Assembly (NCBI GenBank): GCA_934661715.1
Contig: CAKUJL010000046.1
Location: 1 to 8,910 of the forward strand
Origin: an uncultured Oscillospiraceae bacterium
GTDB taxonomy: Bacteria; Bacillota; Clostridia; Oscillospirales; Oscillospiraceae
DNA: 8,910 bases
Direction: 5' to 3'
This document shows positions 1-6,503 of this stretch, in pieces; position 1 is the first letter of the stretch, and each line of letters starts with the position of its first letter. The position numbers were made by a program, and so were the translations under genes. The notes below the pieces were generated by a model. That model saw only the letters and a list, made by a program, of their open reading frames with translations. It was not told the origin of the DNA and ran no database searches.

Positions 1-1015
1 TTTCAGCGTCGCCGGTTCTTGCGTTGACGAAAGACATGGTGTCCTCGACGTCGCCGGAGATGACCTTGAAGTAGGAGTTCTTGCCGTACTGGTCGGCGAT
101 GGTGTTGAACACGAAGACCATGGGGCTGCCGTTGGGGTCGACCTTGAATTCCTTGACCGCTTCGTCTTCGATCTGGGTCATGGGCTTGCCCTCGAGGGGG
201 TTGGGCGCGAACTTGACGAGGTTTGCAAGAAGGTTCGTGGTGCCAAGTCCGGTGTAGGCGCAGCCGCAGAAGACGGGCGTGACGCTCCGGTCGCGGATAC
301 CGGCCTTGATGCCGGTCATGAGCTCTTCGGCGGTAAACGGCTCTTCCATGAAGAACTTCTCCATGAGCGCTTCGTCCGTCTCAGCGACCTGCTCGTTGAG
401 CTCCGCCATGTACTCTTCGATCTTCTCTTCGGCCTCTGCCGGAAGCGCGATCTCCTTGCCGTTTTCGTCATAAGCCTTCTTTTCGATCAGGTCGACAACG
501 CCGACGGCCTGCTCGCCCTTGAGAATCGGGAAGGTGAACGGAATGACGGACGCGCCGAACATTTCGCGCAGGCTATCAAAGACGTTAAAGAAGTTCGCGT
601 GCTCCTCGTCGAGCTTGGAGACATAGAACATTGCCGGAAGACCGGCCTTTGCGAGGTACTTCCAGCCCTTTTCGGTGCCGACGCCGATGCCGCTCTTGGC
701 GGTCAGGCAGATGATGCCGGCGTCGGAAACGCGCAGAGACTGCACAATCTGGCCCGCGAAGTCGAAGTAGCCGGGGTTATCGAGGACGTTAATTTTGCAC
801 TTGTTATATTCCACCGGGATAACCGACGTCGAGATGGAATACTGGCGCTTCTTCTCTTCGTCGTCGAAGTCGGAAACGGTCGTGCCGTCGGCACGCTTGC
901 CAAGACGCGTGATGGCCTTGGTCGTAAAGAGCATACTTTCGCACAGCGCGGACTTGCCGTCGCCGCCGTGGCCCAGCAGGCAGATGTTGCGAATGTCATT
1001 GGCAGTATAGCCCAT
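1..1015 (-). CDS. EF-G-like translational GTPase (N-terminal 338 residues; 3' end outside the window)
   Basis: The reading frame is open from an ATG at 1015 to the left edge, giving 338 codons of a protein usually near 690 residues. It covers the GTPase domain and the start of domain II. Visible G motifs are the P-loop GHGGDGKS (residues 15-22), a switch I region with KRQYSIST (56-63), G3 DNPG (79-82) followed by YFDF, G4 as SKLD (133-136) and G5 as GCA (251-253). The P-loop of GHGG type, in place of AHIDAGKTT, and the DGTTVSDFDDEEKKR stretch match the clostridial EF-G-like subfamily, not the main FusA. A member would bind the ribosome and hydrolyse GTP, but the exact role of this paralogue group is not settled. 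The start is supported by AGAAAGGAG at 1027-1035, 11 nt upstream, and by a promoter at 1109-1137, so it is transcribed separately from the upstream membrane-protein gene. G4 normally has NKxD and G5 normally has SA, so both are altered here. Confidence 0.9.
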   Translation of the reverse strand, partial: MGYTANDIRNICLLGHGGDGKSALCESMLFTTKAITRLGKRADGTTVSDFDDEEKKRQYSISTSVIPVEYNKCKINVLDNPGYFDFAGQIVQSLRVSDAGIICLTAKSGIGVGTEKGWKYLAKAGLPAMFYVSKLDEEHANFFNVFDSLREMFGASVIPFTFPILKGEQAVGVVDLIEKKAYDENGKEIALPAEAEEKIEEYMAELNEQVAETDEALMEKFFMEEPFTAEELMTGIKAGIRDRSVTPVFCGCAYTGLGTTNLLANLVKFAPNPLEGKPMTQIEDEAVKEFKVDPNGSPMVFVFNTIADQYGKNSYFKVISGDVEDTMSFVNARTGDAE

Positions 1016-1026
1016 AGTCAAATTTT

Positions 1027-1035
1027 CTCCTTTCT
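1027..1035 (-). promoter_or_regulatory. Ribosome binding site of the EF-G-like gene
   Basis: On the minus strand this reads AGAAAGGAG, 11 nt before the ATG at 1015. It fixes the start of the EF-G-like gene. Confidence 0.8.
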
Positions 1036-1108
1036 ACGGCCCGGCACGTCTGACACACACGCGCACCGAACCCTCGGCAGTTCACTTTTCAGCCGACTCT
1101 TAAATTCC

Positions 1109-1137
1109 ATTATATACGAATCTTCAGAAGATTGCAA
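1109..1137 (-). promoter_or_regulatory. Sigma-A-type promoter of the EF-G-like gene
   Basis: On the minus strand, TTGCAA (1132-1137) and a perfect TATAAT (1109-1114) are separated by exactly 17 nt. Transcription would begin near 1102, giving a leader of about 86 nt before the ATG at 1015. I see no recognisable riboswitch in that leader. The assignment is from hexamer match and spacing only. Confidence 0.75.
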
Positions 1138-1178
1138 TTACTATCTTGTGCAAACGGATAAATTCCGCGCCGCTTTTT

Positions 1179-1200
1179 TGAAAACGCACGCCGTTTTTCA
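1179..1200 (-). terminator. Weak hairpin overlapping the stop codon of the P-type ATPase-like gene
   Basis: On the minus strand a stem of TGAAAACG with CGTTTTCA can form around a five-base loop, with one bulged A. It starts at the TGA stop of the 721-residue protein. The T-run lies in the stem's 3' arm and is followed by A residues instead of a U-tract, so this is a poor intrinsic terminator. It may attenuate read-through into the EF-G-like gene, or it may be chance. Confidence 0.3.
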
Positions 1201-3363
1201 GCTTCTGGCGGCCATCGACGAGATCAAAACCTCGGGAAGCAGCCACAAAAGCGTGTATAAAAGCAGGTTCCACGCCGAAACGGCCAGCGTCGAGCCGATG
1301 AACGTCAGGAAAAACAGCACCAAAAGCCCCATCACGCTTCCCGCGATCGAGACGGCGATGGCCGCGATGGCAGCGCCTCTTGCCGTTCTTGCGCCCGCGA
1401 CGGCGGAAGAGAAGCACGTAAAGCTCTGCCGCGCAAGTAAAGCGCCCTGCTTTGCCTCGTGCACCGCGTCGGGGGAAGAAAGCCGCGCCCGCTCTTCCAC
1501 AGTCGGGAACTCAATGCGGTCGGGGGATAATTTATACCGGTGCTTGAGAAACTGCGGCGTGATCATAAAATCGCGCGTGGCTAAAATGGGGGTCAGCCCC
1601 GTGCAGCGGGAGAGCGCCTGAAGCGCGGACTTGACATTCGTCGCCGGTGCGTAGCTCAGGGCAAACACCGCGGCAAGCTCCCCGTTGACAGAAAGGTACA
1701 CCGCCTGCTTGACTCTCGCGCCCTCCGGCATGTGCACGCGCATGAGCTTCATAAAGCCGAGAGAGCCCATTAAGATCACGTCTCCGCGAATTTCCGCGCC
1801 GAGGCCGCCGCCTTCATAGCGCCGGAAGGTGTCGACGCCGTAGTGCCGACCGTTCTGGTTGTGCATCATTTCCTCAAAGAGAGGCGCAAGGCCGCTTCCC
1901 GCCGTCTGCACCACGGCGTTTGCAAAGCCGATGATCTGGCTGACCGAGCGGTCGGAGTAGATTTTCATGCCGTTGAGCGTGACGTTCTGCGGCGGGAACA
2001 GATCCGCGTCTTCGATCGCAATGCCGCATTCGCCGCCGAGGACTCTTGCCCCGTACCAGCCGCCCACGGCCGCGCCCGCACGGGAGAGCTTTCTTGCCTG
2101 CGCGGCAAAGGGCCTTGCAAAGCTCAGGAAAATGCCTGTCGGGAGGCTTGCGATCATCAAGGCCGTCCACGCCCACAGGAAGCTGTCTTCGGCCTGGAGC
2201 ATGCTCAAGACCGAAAGGCCCAGCGTCAGAACCGTCAGGACTGGCGTATAAAAGCGCATGATGCGGCTTCCGGCGTCGGGAATCTCGAGCTCGCGCAGGA
2301 ACGCTTCTTCGTCTCCTTCGCTTCTGAAAATGCAGTCCTCACCGTGCCACGCCTTTTCCTCGCGCACCGCGGCATAGGGCTCGTGCATCGAGCAGGCGGC
2401 CTTGAGCGTGCGGAGTTTGGCGAGATTCATCGAGTTTTCGCCGAACAGTGCCGCCGTCAGCTGCACGCACACCGCCGGGCAGAACGGTACGCGCCCGGAC
2501 CGGACGGCCAGCACACCGTCAACGAGGCACACGAAGATCAAAAGCGTCAGCATACTCGCGTGGTCAAAGCGCAGCTTCACAGCGGCCCTTACCCCGCGCA
2601 GCAGCACGTCGTAGGCCAGAAACGCCTGTACTAGCATTATAATAAGGAGAAGCCGTGAAAAAACCTCCGCGTTCGCCGTAAAATCGTAGCTTCCGAGCGT
2701 GAAGCTGGATAAATATGCCATCGCGCCCGCCGCGATCGAAAGCAGAAGGCTCACCAGCAGCCGAAGCCGCTGGAACGACCCTCTGGCGTAGAACGCGTAT
2801 CCCGCGCGAAGATCGGAAAATTCCCGCTCGGGCTGCTCTTTTCTGCGTTCGGCGCGTCTGGCCTGCTGCTTCTGGCGGCGCTCCATCTGCTTCTGGCGCT
2901 TGAGCGCTTCCTTTTCCGCGCGTTTTTTGCGCTTTTCAGCCTTTTTCGCCTCGCGCGGATCGTCCGGCACGACCTCGGGGTCGGGCTCAGCCTGATAGGT
3001 CCAGATCTTCGGCTTTTCCTCCTCGGCGGTTTTTTCGTCCTTGATGGGCGTAAAGCGGATGGTCTGGCCCTTGAAATCCTCGGGGTTTTTGGGCGCCTTC
3101 GGCTCCTTTGCCGGTTCTCCGCGCACCTGCGGAGATGTCGGGAAGCGGACGATCTTTGTCTGCGCCTCATCCTGCTCGGGCGGCTTTTCCGGTTCGGGCG
3201 GCTTTTCCGGTTCCGGCTCGGGCGATTTTTCCGGCTCCTCCGGCTTTTTGCTCCAGCCGCCGAATTCGTTCATGATATCCTCGAGAGAATATTCCTCCTG
3301 CGCAGCCGCAGCATCTTCGATATGCAGTTGTTCGTTCGTCTGATCCTGCGATTGCCTGCTCAT
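1198..3363 (-). CDS. Degenerate P1B-type P-type ATPase-like membrane protein with a long charged N-terminal extension
   Basis: A 721-residue protein of unknown function. Residues 1-198 are hydrophilic: a short acidic segment with YSLEDIMNEFGGW (25-37), a Pro/Glu repeat (41-64) and a Lys/Arg-rich probable coiled coil (136-181). About eight membrane helices follow (near 200-222, 234-257, 269-287, 292-308, 371-390, 395-419, 664-691, 696-715). The small 309-370 loop and the large 420-663 loop sit where P1B ATPases carry their actuator and phosphorylation/nucleotide domains. Residues 521-545 (GAEIRGDVILMGSLGFMK) and 555-570 (VYLSVNGELAAVFALS) resemble the end of the nucleotide domain and the following P-domain strand of metal ATPases, and EGGGLG (517-522) resembles their Gly-rich loop. 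No DKTGT, TGE, TGD, GDGxND, HP dipeptide or CPC/SPC is present; SLPTG (406-410) sits at the usual metal-site position. Transport by ATP hydrolysis is therefore unlikely. The ATG at 3363 has AGGAG 6 nt upstream and lies 12 nt after the rlmB stop, so the two genes are co-transcribed. It could be a pseudoenzyme with a regulatory or scaffold role. Confidence 0.85.
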   Translation of the reverse strand: MSRQSQDQTNEQLHIEDAAAAQEEYSLEDIMNEFGGWSKKPEEPEKSPEPEPEKPPEPEKPPEQDEAQTKIVRFPTSPQVRGEPAKEPKAPKNPEDFKGQTIRFTPIKDEKTAEEEKPKIWTYQAEPDPEVVPDDPREAKKAEKRKKRAEKEALKRQKQMERRQKQQARRAERRKEQPEREFSDLRAGYAFYARGSFQRLRLLVSLLLSIAAGAMAYLSSFTLGSYDFTANAEVFSRLLLIIMLVQAFLAYDVLLRGVRAAVKLRFDHASMLTLLIFVCLVDGVLAVRSGRVPFCPAVCVQLTAALFGENSMNLAKLRTLKAACSMHEPYAAVREEKAWHGEDCIFRSEGDEEAFLRELEIPDAGSRIMRFYTPVLTVLTLGLSVLSMLQAEDSFLWAWTALMIASLPTGIFLSFARPFAAQARKLSRAGAAVGGWYGARVLGGECGIAIEDADLFPPQNVTLNGMKIYSDRSVSQIIGFANAVVQTAGSGLAPLFEEMMHNQNGRHYGVDTFRRYEGGGLGAEIRGDVILMGSLGFMKLMRVHMPEGARVKQAVYLSVNGELAAVFALSYAPATNVKSALQALSRCTGLTPILATRDFMITPQFLKHRYKLSPDRIEFPTVEERARLSSPDAVHEAKQGALLARQSFTCFSSAVAGARTARGAAIAAIAVSIAGSVMGLLVLFFLTFIGSTLAVSAWNLLLYTLLWLLPEVLISSMAARS
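3178..3213 (-). repeat. Tandem 18-bp repeat inside the P-type ATPase-like gene
   Basis: Two perfect copies of an 18-bp unit (plus strand GGGCGGCTTTTCCGGTTC) lie head to tail, and degenerate copies continue to about 3250. The unit is a multiple of three, so it encodes the in-frame Pro/Glu/Lys repeats of the N-terminal extension. Such repeats can change copy number by slippage without breaking the frame. Confidence 0.85.
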
Positions 3364-3369
3364 GCGCTT

Positions 3370-3374
3370 CTCCT
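3370..3374 (-). promoter_or_regulatory. Ribosome binding site of the P-type ATPase-like gene
   Basis: AGGAG on the minus strand, 6 nt before the ATG at 3363. It lies between the rlmB stop (3376-3378) and the next start, which indicates tight operon packing. Confidence 0.8.
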
Positions 3375-3375
3375 G

Positions 3376-4209
3376 TCAGTTTGATCTCTGCCGCACGGCC
3401 TCATACAGCAAAATCGCCGCCGCGGCCGATGCGTTGAGGGATGAAATGCTGCCCTTCATGGGAATACTGACCTTGAAGTCGCAGCGCTCGGAGACAAGAC
3501 GGCTCATGCCCTGTCCTTCGTTTCCGATGACGATGGCCGTCGGGCCCTTGAGATCGGCCTTGTAAAGGCTCGTGTCGCCCTCGGCTGCCGTACCGCAGAC
3601 CCAGACGCCCGCCTTTTTGAGCGTGTCCATCGCCGCGGTAATATTCGAAACCCGCGCAACTAGCATATACTCGAGCGCTCCCGCCGACGCCTTGCCGACG
3701 ACCGCCGTCAGACCCACGCTTCTTCTTTTCGGGATGATGACGCCATGCGCTCCCGCGCATTCGGCAGTCCTTATGATCGCGCCGAGGTTGTGCGGGTCGG
3801 ACAGCTCGTCGCAGATGACGATGAGCGGCGCTTCCCCCGCGTCGGCGGCTTTTTGCAGAATGTCTTCGATCGAGGCATACGCGTGCGCCGCGACCATTGC
3901 GATGACGCCCTGATGTGCGCCCGTAGCCGACATAAAATCGAGCTTCCGCCGGTCGGTGGGCACAACGACTGCGCCCGCTTCCTTTGCCATCGCGCAGATC
4001 CTGGCCAGCGCCTTATCGGTGTCCCCGTCCGCGACAAAGAGCTTATCGATCGTCCGGCCCGCGGAAAGGGCTTCCGTGACGGCGTTTCTGCCTTCTAACA
4101 TATTTTCGGGTGCATCCTCCTGCTCCCGGCGGCGGGTATCGGGCTTCCGATCGCCCTGGCGGAAGGGCTTTTTCTCGCGGCCCGGCTTATAGTTTTTTCT
4201 TTCGTCCAT
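3376..4209 (-). CDS. rlmB: 23S rRNA (guanosine-2'-O-)-methyltransferase, SpoU/TrmH family
   Basis: A 277-residue SPOUT methyltransferase. Family members use S-adenosylmethionine to methylate a ribose 2'-OH; RlmB acts on G2251 in the peptidyl-transferase P loop of 23S rRNA (E. coli numbering). The first 36 residues are a Lys/Arg/Asp-rich tail that may bind RNA. NMLEGRNAVTEAL (about 36-48) opens the SpoU substrate-binding domain, which runs to about 115. The catalytic domain holds motif 1 DPHNLGAIIRTAECAG (138-153, with the conserved Asn and Arg), motif 2 IVIGNEGQGMSRLV (226-239) and motif 3 IPMKGSISSLNASAAAAILLYE (249-270), which together build the knotted SAM pocket. I chose the ATG at 4209 because GGAG lies 6 nt upstream; a GTG at 4242 in the same frame has no such site. 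It is the first gene of a unit that continues into the P-type ATPase-like gene. A TrmH-type tRNA methyltransferase is possible, but the N-terminal domain favours RlmB. Confidence 0.93.
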   Translation of the reverse strand: MDERKNYKPGREKKPFRQGDRKPDTRRREQEDAPENMLEGRNAVTEALSAGRTIDKLFVADGDTDKALARICAMAKEAGAVVVPTDRRKLDFMSATGAHQGVIAMVAAHAYASIEDILQKAADAGEAPLIVICDELSDPHNLGAIIRTAECAGAHGVIIPKRRSVGLTAVVGKASAGALEYMLVARVSNITAAMDTLKKAGVWVCGTAAEGDTSLYKADLKGPTAIVIGNEGQGMSRLVSERCDFKVSIPMKGSISSLNASAAAAILLYEAVRQRSN

Positions 4210-4215
4210 TTGTTT

Positions 4216-4219
4216 CTCC
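4216..4219 (-). promoter_or_regulatory. Ribosome binding site that decides the rlmB start
   Basis: GGAG on the minus strand (in GTGGAGAAACAA), 6 nt before the ATG at 4209. It supports this start over the upstream in-frame GTG at 4242. Confidence 0.75.
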
Positions 4220-4270
4220 ACTTCGGAGCCTGAAAAGCGCACACGGCTCCATTAAAATAATCCAACATAC

Positions 4271-4299
4271 ATTATACCAGTTCCGGCCCGCATACACAA
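4271..4299 (-). promoter_or_regulatory. Promoter of the rlmB operon
   Basis: On the minus strand, TTGTGT (4294-4299) and a perfect TATAAT (4271-4276) are 17 nt apart, with a TGG just before the -10 box, that is an extended -10. Transcription would start near 4264, about 54 nt before the rlmB ATG. It is divergent from the ftsH promoter, with 55 bp between the two -35 boxes. Confidence 0.75.
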
Positions 4300-4354
4300 C
4301 CATAAATCCGCAGGAAATTCACAGAAAATTTACCGTTCGAAAAAATCCGGATTC

Positions 4355-4383
4355 TTGTAAAACCCGAGCGCTTGTGTTAAGAT
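4355..4383 (+). promoter_or_regulatory. Promoter of ftsH
   Basis: TTGTAA (4355-4360) and TAAGAT (4378-4383) are 17 nt apart. The predicted start near 4390 gives a short leader of about 35 nt before the TTG start codon at 4425. Its presence argues against translation of ftsH from any codon further upstream. Confidence 0.7.
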
Positions 4384-4413
4384 GTTCAAAACGCAAATCC
4401 CCCAACAGAAAGC

Positions 4414-4418
4414 AGGTG
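4414..4418 (+). promoter_or_regulatory. Ribosome binding site that decides the ftsH TTG start
   Basis: AGGTG lies 6 nt before TTG at 4425. The match is modest, but no in-frame ATG exists nearby, and the protein that begins here has the usual short polar N-terminus of FtsH. Confidence 0.6.
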
Positions 4419-4424
4419 CTGTAT

Positions 4425-6416
4425 TTGAGTAACGATCCCAACCGCCGCAAGCCGAACAAGCCCCGTCCCGGAGGCGACGATGATAACAGAAAGGCACGGC
4501 GGATCGTCATACTGATCGTCGCGGCGCTGATCGCGACGCTTCTGATCAACTCCCTCTACACGACCATTTCCAACGCCTATCTCACCGAGATCACCTACAC
4601 CGAATTCAAAGAGCTTTTGACCGCCGGAAAGATCAGCGAGGTCGAGTTCCAGTCGGACGACCGCATTGTCATCCTCACCAAGGACGAGGCGCAGAAGTCC
4701 AAGAGCCAGCAAAGGCTTTATTACACCGGCCTCATCCCCAATCAGGAAACAACGGACCTGACAAAGCAGCTGGAGGCCGCGGGCGTAAACTATAACCGCG
4801 CCCTTCCCGAAGAGGTCAGCCCCATTGTGACCTTCCTCGTGTCGTGGTTGCTGCCGGTCGTGTTCATGTATGCTCTTTTCTCCCTTCTCATGCGCGGCAT
4901 GACGAAGCGGATGGGCGGCGGCCTTGGCGGCATCGGCGAGAGCAAGGCGAAGGTCTACATGGAAAAGCAGACCGGCGTCACCTTTGCAGACGTCGCCGGA
5001 CAGGACGAGGCGAAAGAATCGCTCGTTGAGATCATCGATTTCCTCCACAACCCGCAGAAATACACCGCCATCGGCGCGAAATTGCCGAAGGGCGCGCTTC
5101 TGGTCGGCTCTCCCGGCACGGGCAAGACGCTGCTTGCAAAGGCTGTGGCCGGCGAGGCGAACGTGCCGTTCTTCTCCATCTCGGGCTCCGACTTTGTGGA
5201 AATGTTCGTTGGCGTCGGCGCAAGCCGCGTGCGAGACCTCTTCCAGCAGGCAGCGAAAGTCGCCCCCGCCATCATCTTTATTGACGAAATTGACGCCATC
5301 GGCAGGACCAGAGACTCCAAGTTCGGCGGCAACGACGAGCGTGAGCAGACCTTAAACCAGCTGCTGGCCGAGATCGACGGCTTCGACTCGAGTAAGGGCG
5401 TCGTCATCCTCGCGGCCACGAACCGGCCCGAAATTCTCGACAAGGCGCTTTTGCGTGCGGGCCGCTTTGACCGGCGCATCATCGTCGACCGGCCGAACTT
5501 GCAGGGCCGGTATCAGACGCTCCGCGTCCACACGAAAAACATCAAGCTGGCAGAAGACGTCGACCTTCACAAGATCGCGCAGGCCACGGCAGGCGCAGTC
5601 GGCGCAGATCTGGCAAACCTCGTCAACGAAGCGGCCCTTCGCGCCGTGCGGCAGGGTCGGAAGGCCGTCAACCAGCAGGACCTGCTTGCCTCGTTTGAGG
5701 TCGTCATCGCGGGCACGGAGAAAAAGGGCACGGTGCTGACCGACATGGAAAAGCGCATCGTCTCGTACCACGAGGTCGGCCACGCGCTGGTCGCCGCGCT
5801 TCAGAAGCACACGCAGCCGGTATCGAAAATCACCATCGTCCCGCACACCTCCGGCGCACTCGGCTACACCATGCAGACGCCCGAGGAGGAAAAATACCTC
5901 TCCAGCCGTGAAGAGCTCATCGTCGAGCTTCAGACGCTTCTGGGCGGCCGCGCTGCCGAGCAGGTCGTCTTCGGCATCGCAACGACAGGCGCGTCCAACG
6001 ACATTGAGCGGGCCACCGAGCTTGCCCGCAAGATGGTCACGCAGTACGGCATGAGCGAAAAATTCGGCCTCATGGCCCTTTCCACGGTCTCGAACCAGTA
6101 TCTCGACGGCAGCACGATGATGAACTGCGCCGACGAGACGGCCTATGCCGCGGACTCCGAAATTCAGAAGCTGCTCGAGAGCTGCTTTGAGCAGGCAAAG
6201 GCGATTTTGCGCGAGCACCGCGAGCTTCTCGACGAGGTCGCGCTGTATTTACTCCAGAAGGAGACCATCACCGGCGACGAGCTCATGACCTACGTGAACG
6301 CCGAAAGCAAGCGCATCGAAGCGCCCGCCGAGCCGGAAGCCGAACCCGAAGAAGCGTCCGAAGCGGCCCCCGAGCAGCCGGAGGAGCCCTCCGACGCGCC
6401 GTCCGATAAGGCATAA
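4425..6416 (+). CDS. ftsH: ATP-dependent zinc metalloprotease FtsH
   Basis: A 663-residue, membrane-anchored AAA+ protease; the family forms hexamers that extract and degrade damaged or regulatory membrane and cytosolic proteins. A polar tail rich in Asn, Arg and Pro (1-26) precedes helix 1 (about 27-46), an extracytoplasmic domain (about 50-130) and helix 2 (about 132-156). The AAA+ module has GSPGTGKT (Walker A, 228-235), the pore loop [10 protein letters not shown] (257-266), IIFIDEID (Walker B, 283-290) and the second region of homology with [19 protein letters not shown] (333-351). The M41 peptidase domain has HEVGH (449-453; most homologues have HEAGH, and the zinc ligands are kept) and the third ligand Asp526 in ASNDIE. 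The last 33 residues are a Pro/Glu/Ala-rich acidic tail, probably disordered. TTG at 4425 is the start; the frame is open back to 4110, but that part overlaps rlmB and lies upstream of the promoter. A terminator follows directly. Confidence 0.97.
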   Translation: MSNDPNRRKPNKPRPGGDDDNRKARRIVILIVAALIATLLINSLYTTISNAYLTEITYTEFKELLTAGKISEVEFQSDDRIVILTKDEAQKSKSQQRLYYTGLIPNQETTDLTKQLEAAGVNYNRALPEEVSPIVTFLVSWLLPVVFMYALFSLLMRGMTKRMGGGLGGIGESKAKVYMEKQTGVTFADVAGQDEAKESLVEIIDFLHNPQKYTAIGAKLPKGALLVGSPGTGKTLLAKAVAGEANVPFFSISGSDFVEMFVGVGASRVRDLFQQAAKVAPAIIFIDEIDAIGRTRDSKFGGNDEREQTLNQLLAEIDGFDSSKGVVILAATNRPEILDKALLRAGRFDRRIIVDRPNLQGRYQTLRVHTKNIKLAEDVDLHKIAQATAGAVGADLANLVNEAALRAVRQGRKAVNQQDLLASFEVVIAGTEKKGTVLTDMEKRIVSYHEVGHALVAALQKHTQPVSKITIVPHTSGALGYTMQTPEEEKYLSSREELIVELQTLLGGRAAEQVVFGIATTGASNDIERATELARKMVTQYGMSEKFGLMALSTVSNQYLDGSTMMNCADETAYAADSEIQKLLESCFEQAKAILREHRELLDEVALYLLQKETITGDELMTYVNAESKRIEAPAEPEAEPEEASEAAPEQPEEPSDAPSDKA

Positions 6417-6431
6417 TTTCACCCGCACCCC

Positions 6432-6463
6432 ATCCGCGCAGCGGCCCCGCTGCGCGGATTTTT
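6432..6463 (+). terminator. Intrinsic terminator after ftsH
   Basis: A perfect GC-rich inverted repeat (ATCCGCGCAGCGG with CCGCTGCGCGGAT) with a very short loop is followed by a run of five T, 15 nt after the ftsH stop. It lies only 26 nt before the mscS Shine-Dalgarno. Confidence 0.9.
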
Positions 6464-6489
6464 CCGGAACGAACGCCCGAAACTGACTC

Positions 6490-6495
6490 AGGAGG
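6490..6495 (+). promoter_or_regulatory. Ribosome binding site that decides the mscS TTG start
   Basis: A perfect AGGAGG sits 8 nt before the TTG at 6504. The first in-frame ATG (6531) is 35 nt from this site and has none of its own, so TTG is the start. Confidence 0.85.
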
Positions 6496-6503
6496 AATAA
6501 TTT

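Noticed and set aside
599..1621. Plus-strand 340-codon open frame
   Set aside because: It runs antisense to the EF-G-like gene, through its promoter and into the P-type ATPase-like gene. It has no domain-like sequence; the two minus-strand genes explain the region.
1843..2634. Plus-strand 263-codon open frame
   Set aside because: It is antisense to the P-type ATPase-like gene, rich in Arg/His/Ala as expected from a GC-rich shadow, and has no ribosome binding site or recognisable motif.
1198..3363. Ordinary heavy-metal-transporting ATPase
   Set aside because: Topology fits, but the phosphorylation Asp motif, actuator TGE, hinge GDGxND and CPC/SPC metal site are all missing, so annotation as an active transporter would be wrong.
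4210..4242. rlmB start at GTG 4242
   Set aside because: No ribosome binding site at the right distance; ATG 4209 has GGAG 6 nt upstream.
4110..4424. Longer ftsH with 105 extra N-terminal codons
   Set aside because: It would overlap rlmB and start upstream of the mapped-looking promoter at 4355-4383. The extra sequence does not look like an FtsH N-terminus, and TTG at 4425 has a spaced ribosome binding site.
4386..5048. Minus-strand 220-codon open frame
   Set aside because: Antisense to the ftsH 5' half, with no domain or ribosome binding site.
5352..6218. Minus-strand 288-codon open frame
   Set aside because: It lies entirely antisense to the conserved FtsH protease and AAA+ region; composition is that of a shadow frame.
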